A DNA stretch of 64,000 nt, taken from Azophilus sp965200465 (lineage in GTDB: Bacteria; Pseudomonadota; Gammaproteobacteria; Pseudomonadales; Azotimanducaceae). Below, in pieces: positions 42,027 through 49,479 of the stretch. The notes beneath the pieces are model-generated. The model saw only the letters and a program-made list of their open reading frames with translations, was not told the DNA's origin and searched no databases. Location: positions 2,914,001-2,978,000 of the forward strand of contig OZ241358.1 in the NCBI GenBank assembly GCA_965200465.1, read 5' to 3'. A program made the position numbers and the translations under genes. How positions within the stretch are numbered: the first letter of the stretch is position 1; each line of letters opens with the position of its first letter.

Positions 42027-43181
42027 ATGCTGATCAACCTTTGGTACGTCGCGGAGTGGTCCAAGGCCGTGCAGGACAAGCCCGTGCAGGTGCGGATGCT
42101 GGGCCAGAACTTCGTGCTGTTTCGGGACTCCGGCGGCAAGGTCCACTGCCTAAGCGACGTCTGCCTGCACCGAGGCGGCGCCCTGTCCGGCGGCTGGACC
42201 AAGGGCGACTGCGTGGCCTGCCCCTACCACGGCTGGCGCTACGACGGCGAGGGCCAAGTGCGCTTGGTGCCCTCCGAAGGGGAGGCGTTCAAGCCCCCGC
42301 GACGCGCCCGCATAGACGCCTACCCCACCTGCGAACGCTACGGAATGATCTGGGTGTTTCTGGGGGATGCGCCGGAGGAGGAGCGCTTTCCGCTGCCGGA
42401 GTTTCCCGAATACGACGACCCGGACTGGAAGCGCCTCACGGACAACTGGCATTGGCGGGCGGAGGCCGCCAGGGTGGTGGAGAACGGCATCGACATCGCC
42501 CACGCCTCCTTCGTCCACCCGGCCTTCGGCATGGAGGCCACCGCCCAGGAGAACCACATCGTCTCCATTGAGAAGACCGAATGCTGGGGCCGCTCCGAGA
42601 ACATTCAGTACCCGCCCCAGTTCAAGGGCAACTGGCTGCGCCGCCGCATGAGGAAGGACCGACAGCCCACCGTCACCAAGCCCGCCTGGCACCTCAACGG
42701 CCTAGTGGCGTACATCCGCATCGACATCAACCCGAAGATGTCCATCATCATGTTCGACTGCAACACCCCGGTGGACGAGGGCCGCACCCGCACCTTCGCC
42801 ACCCAAATGCGCAACTTCTTCAAGGCGGACTTCTTCGACAAGGGCTCCCGCAAGCGCTTGCTGAAGATCTTCGCCGAAGACACCGCCATCATTGAGCGGG
42901 CCGCCCCCAACTACCTGCCGGAAGACCTGACCCACGAGCTTTCCGTGAAGGACGACAAGTTCATGAGCAGCTTCCGCAGTGCCCGCCGCCGGCTGATCGA
43001 GGAGAAGGGCTGGCAGATCGACATGGACGCCGTAGCCCAGCATCGTGGACGCAAGGTGCTGGCCATTCCTTCCCCGCAACGCCGCCTGCACCCGGACATC
43101 GACTGGGTGATGGACAGGGTGCCCTTAGTGCCGCCCGTAGCCGCCAGCGCCAGCCGCGCGGCGGCTGAGGAGGCCGCTTGA
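42027..43181 (+). CDS. Rieske [2Fe-2S] non-heme oxygenase (alpha subunit type)
   Basis: About 384 residues. The Rieske centre ligands are CLHRGG (about residue 50) and CPYHGW (about residue 70). The mononuclear iron site begins with ENGIDIAHASFVHP (about 155). The C-terminal tail is charged. Family members include VanA-like O-demethylases and plant pheophorbide a oxygenase (PaO). An electron-transfer partner is not encoded nearby. Its divergent pairing with the RCCR-like gene parallels the PaO-RCCR pair of chlorophyll breakdown; substrate assignment is an inference. The ATG at 42027 matches the usual start of the fold (LINLWYVAEWS). Confidence 0.85.
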   Translation: MLINLWYVAEWSKAVQDKPVQVRMLGQNFVLFRDSGGKVHCLSDVCLHRGGALSGGWTKGDCVACPYHGWRYDGEGQVRLVPSEGEAFKPPRRARIDAYPTCERYGMIWVFLGDAPEEERFPLPEFPEYDDPDWKRLTDNWHWRAEAARVVENGIDIAHASFVHPAFGMEATAQENHIVSIEKTECWGRSENIQYPPQFKGNWLRRRMRKDRQPTVTKPAWHLNGLVAYIRIDINPKMSIIMFDCNTPVDEGRTRTFATQMRNFFKADFFDKGSRKRLLKIFAEDTAIIERAAPNYLPEDLTHELSVKDDKFMSSFRSARRRLIEEKGWQIDMDAVAQHRGRKVLAIPSPQRRLHPDIDWVMDRVPLVPPVAASASRAAAEEAA

Positions 43182-43424
43182 CCCAAGCGGCTTGCTCCTT
43201 GGGCAATCGGAGAAGCCCACATTCAACGCATTGCAGGCAAAAGCGCTTTTATGCATGCGGAAAGCGGCTTCGTGATTCACCGGAACGGCGCAGCCAAGCC
43301 CGAAGGTTTGCCGGTGCCACTCAAGCCGCCGACCTATCTCCAGCCGTGCTTGCGGCTGGCAAGGCGAAGCGGGCATCTTCTGTTGGCGCTCCATTCTCGG
43401 TTGGCCTGATTTAGGAAGTCGAAC

Positions 43425-44225
43425 ATGAAAGCAGTGGTCATCACCGGCAGCACCCGCGGCATCGGCCGCGGCTTGGCGGAGAGCTTTCTGGCCCGGGGCT
43501 GCAAAGTGGTTGTGAACGGACGCCGCCAAGAGGCGGTGGAGCAAGCCGTTGGCGAATTGGCTGCTAGGGCGCAGGCGGAGCGAGTGGCGGGCTGCGCCGG
43601 CGACGTCAGCCGCCACGAGGATCTGCAGGCCCTGTGGCGCTGCGCCGCCGACGCCTTCGGGCGGGTGGACGTCTGGATCAACAACGCCGGCATCAGCATC
43701 CACCGAGCGCCGCTTTGGGAGCAGCCGGCGGCGGACTTGGAGGCCATCGTCAACACCAACCTCACCGGCCTGCTGCTGGCCAACAAGGTGGCCTTGGCCG
43801 GCATGAAGGAACAGGGCGGCGGCCAAATCTGGAACATGGAGGGCTTCGGCAGCAACGGCATGGCGCAGCCCGGCTTGGCCGCCTACGGCGCCACCAAGCG
43901 GGCCGTGGATTACCTCAACAAGGCGCTGCGCAAGGACGCCGCCGGCACCGGCGTGCAAATCTGCGCACTCAGCCCCGGCATCGTGGTCACCGACCTGTTG
44001 GTCGGCGATTACGACTTGGAGTCCGAGCAGTGGCGGAAAGCCAAGCGCACGTTCAACATTCTGGGCGACGCGGTGGAGACCGTGGCGCCCTACTTGGCGG
44101 AAGGCGTCCTCAAGGCGAACCGGGACGGCGCCAGGGTCGCATGGCTGACCATCGGCAAGGCCATGCGCCGTTTCCTGGCCGCACCCTTCAGGAAGCGCGA
44201 GCTGTTTGCGCAGCTAAGTGATTGA
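43425..44225 (+). CDS. Short-chain dehydrogenase/reductase
   Basis: 266 residues. TGSTRGIGRGLAESF cofactor loop, NNAGIS, and active-site AYGATKRAVDYLN are all present, with a C-terminal extension of about 40 residues (AVWLTIGKAMRRFLA-like, basic). Cytoplasmic NAD(P)-dependent reductase/dehydrogenase. It lies 243 bases downstream of the Rieske gene; the gap holds no gene. A stem-loop follows at 44243-44262. Confidence 0.8.
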   Translation: MKAVVITGSTRGIGRGLAESFLARGCKVVVNGRRQEAVEQAVGELAARAQAERVAGCAGDVSRHEDLQALWRCAADAFGRVDVWINNAGISIHRAPLWEQPAADLEAIVNTNLTGLLLANKVALAGMKEQGGGQIWNMEGFGSNGMAQPGLAAYGATKRAVDYLNKALRKDAAGTGVQICALSPGIVVTDLLVGDYDLESEQWRKAKRTFNILGDAVETVAPYLAEGVLKANRDGARVAWLTIGKAMRRFLAAPFRKRELFAQLSD

Positions 44226-44242
44226 CAGACAAATCACCAAAC

Positions 44243-44262
44243 CGCTTCCCCGTGCGGAAGCG
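44243..44262 (+). terminator. Stem-loop after the SDR gene
   Basis: CGCTTCC (44243-44249) pairs with GGAAGCG (44256-44262) around a 6-base loop, 18 bases after the SDR stop. A run CCTTTCCC follows rather than a clear T-tract, so it is a weak terminator at best. Confidence 0.4.
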
Positions 44263-44385
44263 CCTTTCCCTCCAAGAGCTGCAGGTCATTTCTTTGCGAG
44301 AAGAGGGCTTTCGGCGCTGCCCATGCTCATGCTGCGGCGTCTAGATTGGCCCGGTTCTGGAAACTGCTGAACAGGTAGGCGCAAC

Positions 44386-45162
44386 ATGGACAACTATCAA
44401 GTCGGCCAGCGCGCCCGCATCGGCGTGTTGATTCCCTCCACCAACACCGGCGTGGAGTACGACCTGCAGAAGTTCGCCTTGGACGGCGTGACTTGGCATC
44501 CCTCCCGCTTCTGGATTGAGCTGCGCAACTGGGCGGACGAGAACGACAAAACCGGCGAGGGGCTGGACAGCGTGTTCGAGCGCTTCCTGGAGTTGATGCG
44601 CGGCGAACTGCCGGGCGCCATCGACCGGGCGCTGAGCGCCAAGATCACGCACCTGATGCTGGGCATGTCGGCGGAGACCTTCTGGGGCGGCATCGACGGC
44701 AACGCCGCCTTCGAGCAAGGCATACAGGAGCAAATCGGCGCCTTGGGCCTAAGCACCGGCGCCGGCGCCACCAGGGACGCGCTGCAAGCCTTCGGCACCA
44801 AGACCATCTCCGTCATCACCCCCTACCCGCCGGTGGGGGACGCCAACGTGCGCCGCTTCTTCGGCGAGATCGGCTTTGCGGTCAAGCAGGTCGCCGGCCT
44901 GTCCTGCCCCTCCGCCACCGCCATCGCCGAAACCGGCATCCGCCAAGTGATGGACGCCGTCCGGCAGGTCGATGGCGACGATGTGGACGCCATAGTCCAA
45001 TGCGGCACCAACCTCTCCACGGTGGACATCTTCCCCACCTTGGAGCTCTGGCTGCAAAAACCCATGCTGCCCATCAACATCGCCACCATCTGGCGCAGCC
45101 TGCGCAACTGCGGCGTAAACGACCGCATCACCGGCAAGGGGCGGCTGCTGGAGGAGTTCTGA
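44386..45162 (+). CDS. Maleate isomerase / Asp-Glu racemase superfamily protein, paralogue
   Basis: 258 residues. RIGVLIPSTNTGVEYD, LMLGMSAETFWGG, ISVITPYPPVGDANVR, then VQCGTNLSTV near residue 205: the same family as 37983-38762 and the same length. Here the second catalytic Cys is retained; the first position again reads Ser. Possible roles are cis-trans isomerisation of maleate-type acids or decarboxylation/racemisation. It is the last catabolic gene before the prophage remnant. Confidence 0.75.
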   Translation: MDNYQVGQRARIGVLIPSTNTGVEYDLQKFALDGVTWHPSRFWIELRNWADENDKTGEGLDSVFERFLELMRGELPGAIDRALSAKITHLMLGMSAETFWGGIDGNAAFEQGIQEQIGALGLSTGAGATRDALQAFGTKTISVITPYPPVGDANVRRFFGEIGFAVKQVAGLSCPSATAIAETGIRQVMDAVRQVDGDDVDAIVQCGTNLSTVDIFPTLELWLQKPMLPINIATIWRSLRNCGVNDRITGKGRLLEEF

Positions 45163-45455
45163 CCTCACAGCGCCTTCAGCAAGGCGTCCGCATGCCGGAC
45201 CAGACCGCGGACGCCGCCAGCGACGAGGCCTAAGGCGGCCAGCCCTCCCAGGTACTTGGCGGCCCAGCCGTGGGCCTCGGCGAAGCTGCGCCCCGCCCGC
45301 TCGTTGGCCCGCTCCAGCCGCCGCGAGGCCGTCTCGTAGCGGCGGGCACCTCCCGCTGCGGCAGGCGCAGCTCGCCGGCGGCCTTACCGCGCCCCCGTGA
45401 TCTCCAGGCGGACGCCGAACTTGATGTCGTCGGCAGGCATTGCTGGACTGTCCCC

Positions 45456-45542
45456 ATGGACCTGATCCTCAGCATCGTCGTCGTCCTGATCGCCTTCCCG
45501 ATCTGGTACGTCGCCTTCATGCTCGGCGACCGGGACGAGTAG
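45456..45542 (+). CDS. 28-residue membrane peptide in the prophage remnant
   Basis: MDLILSIVVVLIAFPIWYV is a single membrane span, followed by LGDRDE. It starts 6 bases from the divergent tape-measure-like segment, as do the frames at 45924 and 46188. It could be a phage-derived accessory peptide. Too short to be sure. Confidence 0.35.
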   Translation: MDLILSIVVVLIAFPIWYVAFMLGDRDE

Positions 45543-45923
45543 CGTCCAGCACCTCGGACTCCATGACCCGCAGGCCGTCGAACACGGAGGTCCACCCCGG
45601 CGTCCTCGGCCAGCTCGCCCTCATTCAAGTCCAGCAGTTGGTTCGCTTGCTCAATGAATTGGCGCAGCCCATCGGTAGATGCCGACAGCGGACCTAACGT
45701 AGCCAGCGATGCGTCCGTGCGCAACCGAGGCGGATTGGCCCATCCGATCGATTGCAGTCTTTACGGTGCCCAGCCGCACCCCTAGCTGGATGTCGCCCGG
45801 CAGGCCACTATGCCCAAATGGACGGCTGCAAGGCAGGCGGCAAGCGCCCGCTAGGGGACATCATCCGGCTTTTGGGCACGGCGACGGCGATATGGTCGGT
45901 AATCATGGGCGGCTAAGGAGGTG

Positions 45924-46055
45924 ATGTGGTGGGTCGTTACGTCGACGCCGCCCCAAATCCTGATTTCGGCGGTCGTCGTGTTGATCGTCGGTGCCGCTGG
46001 CGGCTTCGTCTTGAGCGACATCAAGGCATTGGGCGATTGGCTGCACGTCCCCTGA
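45924..46055 (+). CDS. 43-residue membrane protein in the prophage remnant
   Basis: AAGGAGGT lies just before the ATG at 45924. The product has one strongly hydrophobic span (ILISAVVVLIVGAAGGFVL) and a short polar tail. Function unknown; holin-like in size only. Confidence 0.45.
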   Translation: MWWVVTSTPPQILISAVVVLIVGAAGGFVLSDIKALGDWLHVP

Positions 46056-46187
46056 CCTCCGATGCCCGCCTGCGAGCCCGTCCACCCACCTCCTTGTCGG
46101 CGATCCTGACCTAGCCGACGAACCCCTTGCCGTCGGCGTCCAGCCGCACCCCCAGCCTGATGTCACCGGCCATGCTAGACTGCCGCC

Positions 46188-46421
46188 ATGGGAGGACGGA
46201 CGCAGGGACGGGAGCGCGACCGCTGGATGGCGGCGGAACTGGCGGCCGTGGCCGCCGCATGGGCCGTGGCCGTCGTCGTGCTCGTCGCGGGGTTCCGCTG
46301 GTGGACGTCCTTGGACGTCTGGATCCAACTCCTGGCCGGGCTGGCCGGCTGCGCCTTCGTCGCGGCCAAGATTGCCGCGGGCCTCCTCGCCGCCCTGCTC
46401 GACCTCATTCGCCATCCATGA
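46188..46421 (+). CDS. 77-residue two-span membrane protein (holin-like)
   Basis: Two membrane spans: AVAAAWAVAVVVLVAGFRWW, and LLAGLAGCAFVAAKIAAGLL, with a basic N-terminus (GGRTQGRERDRW). Size and layout suit a phage holin-like or tail accessory protein. It is divergent from the third tape-measure segment. Confidence 0.5.
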   Translation: MGGRTQGRERDRWMAAELAAVAAAWAVAVVVLVAGFRWWTSLDVWIQLLAGLAGCAFVAAKIAAGLLAALLDLIRHP

Positions 46422-46515
46422 GCCGCAGGGCCTCGCGCTCCATCAGCGCGAGCGCCTCGGAGACCTCCCGCCACTCGATCCCCAGGCCCTGCGCGGCCGC
46501 CCCGACCAAGCCGAG

Positions 46516-47211
46516 GTGCGCACCCACTACCTGAAGGTCTGGGGCGACGGCGGATCGTTCAGCGTCGGCGTGGAGGGCCGGGCCGGCGAGGTCCGCCCCC
46601 GCCGCGAGGTCCGCTGGCGCACCGCATCCGGGGAGGCGCGCCGGTTCCGGCCCGACCTCGGATGGGGGCGCAACCCCGGCGCCCACGCCGCGCCGGCGTT
46701 CAATCCCCGCATGGTCCGGGCCGTGGCGGGGCAGCCCGACTGGAGGTCCCTCGGCATGGCGCCGCTGCGCCCGCCGCCGGGCCGCCCGGCCCCCGAGCCG
46801 CTGCCGGCGGCCCCGACCAGGGCGGCGGCGCGGGATGCGGTGGCCGAGGCGCTGGGGCTGTCGGACGACGTCCGGTGGCGGCGCATCGACACCCCGGCCG
46901 GCCCGGTGGCGCTGCGCCGCGACATGATCCCCCACGTCGTCGCCAAGCGCGGCGCCCCGCGGGAGCGGCGCGCCGACCGGATCCTGCCCGCCCTGACGGA
47001 GCCGGACGAGGTCTGGATGACCTACATGGACAACGGCCAGATCCGCATGCGCTACCTGCGGGCCGAGCCGGGCGACGCCGGCGGACTGGCCGTGGCGGAG
47101 GACACCCGGGAGGGGCTGGTGTGGTGGAACTACATCCCCGTCGGGGAGGGCCTGGACTCGGAGCGGGTGGGCTGGCTGGTCCACGCGGCGGATCGGGGAG
47201 GGGCGGGATGA
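46516..47211 (+). CDS. Phage head-morphogenesis-like protein, nuclease-type C-terminal domain
   Basis: About 231 residues from GTG 46516; the frame is open from 46372 but the first 50 codons look non-coding. The C-terminal part (about 130-231: HVVAKRGAPRERRADRILP, PDEVWMTYMDNGQIRMRYL, WWNYIPVGEGLDSERVGWLV) resembles the barnase/colicin-like nuclease domain carried at the end of Mu gpF-type head proteins. The head-protein part is largely lost. It overlaps the next small frame by ATGA. Confidence 0.5.
   Translation: MRTHYLKVWGDGGSFSVGVEGRAGEVRPRREVRWRTASGEARRFRPDLGWGRNPGAHAAPAFNPRMVRAVAGQPDWRSLGMAPLRPPPGRPAPEPLPAAPTRAAARDAVAEALGLSDDVRWRRIDTPAGPVALRRDMIPHVVAKRGAPRERRADRILPALTEPDEVWMTYMDNGQIRMRYLRAEPGDAGGLAVAEDTREGLVWWNYIPVGEGLDSERVGWLVHAADRGGAG
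47082..47205 (+). repeat. Direct repeat, copy A (prophage)
   Basis: Codes for the end of the head-protein domain (about 124 bases). A diverged copy is at 47688-47815. Confidence 0.7.
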
Positions 47212-47300
47212 GCGGGGCGCCGCATCTCCTTGGCGCCCTGCGGGCGGCGGGAGTGACGTTCAGACCGGCCGCGCGGCGCCCCGCTCGGGGCGCATCATAG
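47208..47300 (+). CDS. 30-residue peptide in the prophage remnant
   Basis: Starts at ATG 47208, overlapping the preceding stop by ATGA: SGAPHLLGALRAAGVTFRPA and a basic tail. Small frames in this place are common in Mu-like phages. Function unknown. Confidence 0.35.
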   Translation: MSGAPHLLGALRAAGVTFRPAARRPARGAS

Positions 47301-47316
47301 CACGGGTGGGCGGGGC

Positions 47317-47688
47317 GTGAGGGCCGAGATCCGCGTCAAGGACCGGGACGTCCGGGACGCCCTGCGCCGCCTGGCCGCCCTGGGCGGGGACCTGTCGCCG
47401 GCCATGCGGGCGGTCGCCGGGGCGCTGGAGGCCGGCGTCGAGGACGCCCTCCAGGGCGAGCGCTCCCCGGACGGCTCGCCCTGGGCGCCCCTGTCCCCCG
47501 TCACCCAGGCCCGCCGGGCGGCGCGGCGCAAGTGGCCCGGACGCATCCTGCAGGACTCCGGCGACCTGGCCGGCTCGATCCACAGCCGCCACGGCCCATC
47601 CCACGCCGTCGCCGGCACCAACCTGGTCTATGCGGCCGTCCACCAGTTCGGCGCCGCGAAGGGGCGGCACGGGCGCTCAGCGGCCTGA
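47317..47688 (+). pseudogene. Mu gpG-like virion morphogenesis protein, truncated
   Basis: 123 codons from GTG 47317. The gpG-type pattern is clear: RDALRRLAALGGDLSPAMRA, PDGSPWAPLSPVTQARR, ILQDSGDLAGSI and VYAAVHQFGAAKG. In the family about 30 more residues follow (IPARPFLG-like). Here the end is replaced by the repeated sequence at 47688-47815, so the C-terminus is lost. Confidence 0.65.
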
Positions 47689-47815
47689 CCGTGGCGGAGG
47701 ACACCCGGGAGGGGATGGTGTAGCGGAACTTCATCCCCATGAAGCGAATGAAGTATCTGGACTCGCAGCGGGTGGGCTGGCTGGTCCACGCGGCGGGTCG
47801 CGGCGGGCGTGGATA
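47688..47815 (+). repeat. Direct repeat, copy B (prophage)
   Basis: Matches 47082-47205 (words GTGGCGGAGGACACCCGGGA and GTGGGCTGGCTGGTCCACGC are shared exactly) with a stop codon and frame damage inside. It forms the junction with the truncated pglZ. Confidence 0.7.
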
Positions 47816-49053
47816 AGCAGCGTCGCGGCGTCCAGCCAAGGACGGTGGATGGCGTGCAGCGCCGCGGCGATGACCTCGGAATCCGCCGCCGTCTTGACCG
47901 CGGCATAACTGCGCAGCGCCGCATCATCCACTTGCCAAGCGCCGTTGACGTACAGCTTCGCCATTGCCTCGGGAGATGCGCCGCCGAGTTCGTTGGCCGT
48001 CCGCTCCGCCAACTCCGCCAAGGGTGCCAGCGCTTGGGCCAAAGGCGCTTGGCCGAGGGCGGCCCACGCCCAACCCCGTCTTTCGCCGTGCTCCTTTTCG
48101 AGTTCCAAGGCTTGCTTGCGGGCCGCGGCCGGCGCTTGATCTCCCAGTTCCACCAGCGCTTTCCGCAAGACCTCTTCGTCCCGTTCGTTGTTCTGCGGCC
48201 AGGATGAAGAGTATGAGGGAAGCAACGGCATCGCCCGCCGCAAAAGCGCCGGCAGGTTTGGATGCAGCACCGGGGCTTCGGTGAACCGCCGCCAGACGGC
48301 CTCCCACGCACCGTCCCGCTCGCCAAGCCGTTCCGCCGCGACCAGTGCGCCGTCCTTTTCCGGGTCAAAGGCAAGGTCCGCCTTGCAGCGGGAGACAAAG
48401 GCCATCCACCGAGCGGCATCCCAACTGGCGCGAATTCCCTCCGGGTCGTTCAGCCAAACCAACAGGTCGCGCACCGGATCATCGGAAAACAGCCGGTCGA
48501 AATCCTCCGCCTCCAACCGCCGCCCGGCCAGCGCCCGCACCGAGGTGGCGGCCAACTCCGAAAGCGCCCGCTGCATGGATTGCCGGGTGGCGCCGTCCTG
48601 GGCCAAGTCCAAGCCAAGGCCGCCGTTGCTGGACGCCAGGAATGCCTCCAGCGTCCAATCCCGCCCGTTCTTCTGCGTCCAGCACAGGCCGCGGTATTGA
48701 AGCTCCACCAGCGGCTTCAGACGCTTGGGGCAGGTCTCCGCCGTGCCGAGCACTTGGCGGCTGACGCCGGGCAGGTAGATCACCGGGATGGCGCCAGCGG
48801 CTTCGTCGGGGCCGGCACGGTCGATCTCGTAACGCAGCCAAATCGCCGGCCCGGTGCGTTCCTCCGGCTGGAATTCGCCCAGCGTCAGCAATTGGGGCAT
48901 AAGGCGGCGCAGTTGCGGAATGATGGGCCGCCAACGGGAATCGGCATCCGTCCAGAAGACGGCGGCGGGACGCTCGGCGTCGCTGGGGTTGTGGTCGGCG
49001 GCGGACTCGATGGCCAACGACAATGCATCGAGCACGGTCATGGAAGGTTCCAT
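47731..49053 (-). pseudogene. pglZ: BREX PglZ, N-terminal part only
   Basis: About 415 residues resemble PglZ of BREX type 5/6 loci: TVLDALSLAIES, VFWTDADSRWRPIIPQLR, AGAIPVIYLPGVSRQVL, and PLVELQYRGLCWTQKNGRDW. Typical PglZ proteins are about twice as long and have an alkaline-phosphatase-like domain at the C-terminus. Here the frame runs out of PglZ similarity at about 47815, where the prophage repeat begins, and stops at 47731, so the phosphatase-like domain is missing and the protein is probably inactive. The ATG at 49053 is preferred over TTG 49062. Confidence 0.7.
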
Positions 49054-49084
49054 AGTCGCCAACCGTCTCTCTTACCTAAAATGC

Positions 49085-49441
49085 TTAGACTTGCGGACCC
49101 ATAAGTTCCTCAACGGAATAGGTCTCGGCATCATGTTCCCGTTTGCAGGTTGCTCGCACATCGGCAAAAGTGGTCACGTCGCCGAGGTCGCTAATCAAGG
49201 TGGTTGTGCGCCCGGTTCGGAATTTGCGGAGTGCGCAGCCTTCGCGTTCAGCGTGGCGTTGACAGACAGGCTCGTCTTCAGCGAAGTGGTAGATTGCTTC
49301 GCATCCGTCTTCAAGCGGAAGCGTCAGCGTTCCGGCTAACTTGCCGTGGCTATCCCATAGGGTTATTACATAACTGTCCGATGTTTCCTCGATCTTTATG
49401 TCACTCCAAGGCTCCTTCAGGGCATGGTAGTAAGTGCTCAT
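49085..49441 (-). CDS. Small acidic protein of unknown function in the DarT operon
   Basis: 118 residues, acidic, starting STYYHALKEPWSDIKIEETS. A beta-rich N-terminal half and four Cys residues are visible; no domain recognised. AGGAG lies 7 bases before the ATG at 49441. It is 38 bases downstream of the glycohydrolase gene and ends 31 bases before pglZ, so it belongs to the helicase-DarT-glycohydrolase operon. A role in regulating or neutralising the toxin can be guessed from place only. Confidence 0.6.
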   Translation of the reverse strand: MSTYYHALKEPWSDIKIEETSDSYVITLWDSHGKLAGTLTLPLEDGCEAIYHFAEDEPVCQRHAEREGCALRKFRTGRTTTLISDLGDVTTFADVRATCKREHDAETYSVEELMGPQV

Positions 49442-49479
49442 GATTGCTCCTCTTGTCTGACTAAAACCGATTTTTTGGG

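Larger units (their letters stand above)
45165..46187. pseudogene. Prophage remnant with three decayed tail tape-measure N-terminal segments
   Basis: Three minus-strand segments repeat the same coding start: at about 45450-45170 (ADDIKFGVRLEITGA, then in another frame ETASRRLERANERAGRSFAEA), at about 45815-45600 (PGDIQLGVRLG, later TDGLRQFIEQANQLLDLNEG) and at about 46173-46085 (MAGDIRLGVRLDADGKGFVG, then a stop). All are broken by stops and frameshifts. They resemble the start of a phage tail length (tape-measure) protein. Each is separated from the next by a short plus-strand frame for a small membrane peptide. Spacing between starts is about 365 bases. Confidence 0.6.

Noticed and set aside
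45165..47815. Functional prophage with integrase and attachment sites
   Set aside because: No integrase, transposase, portal or terminase gene is seen and most frames are broken.
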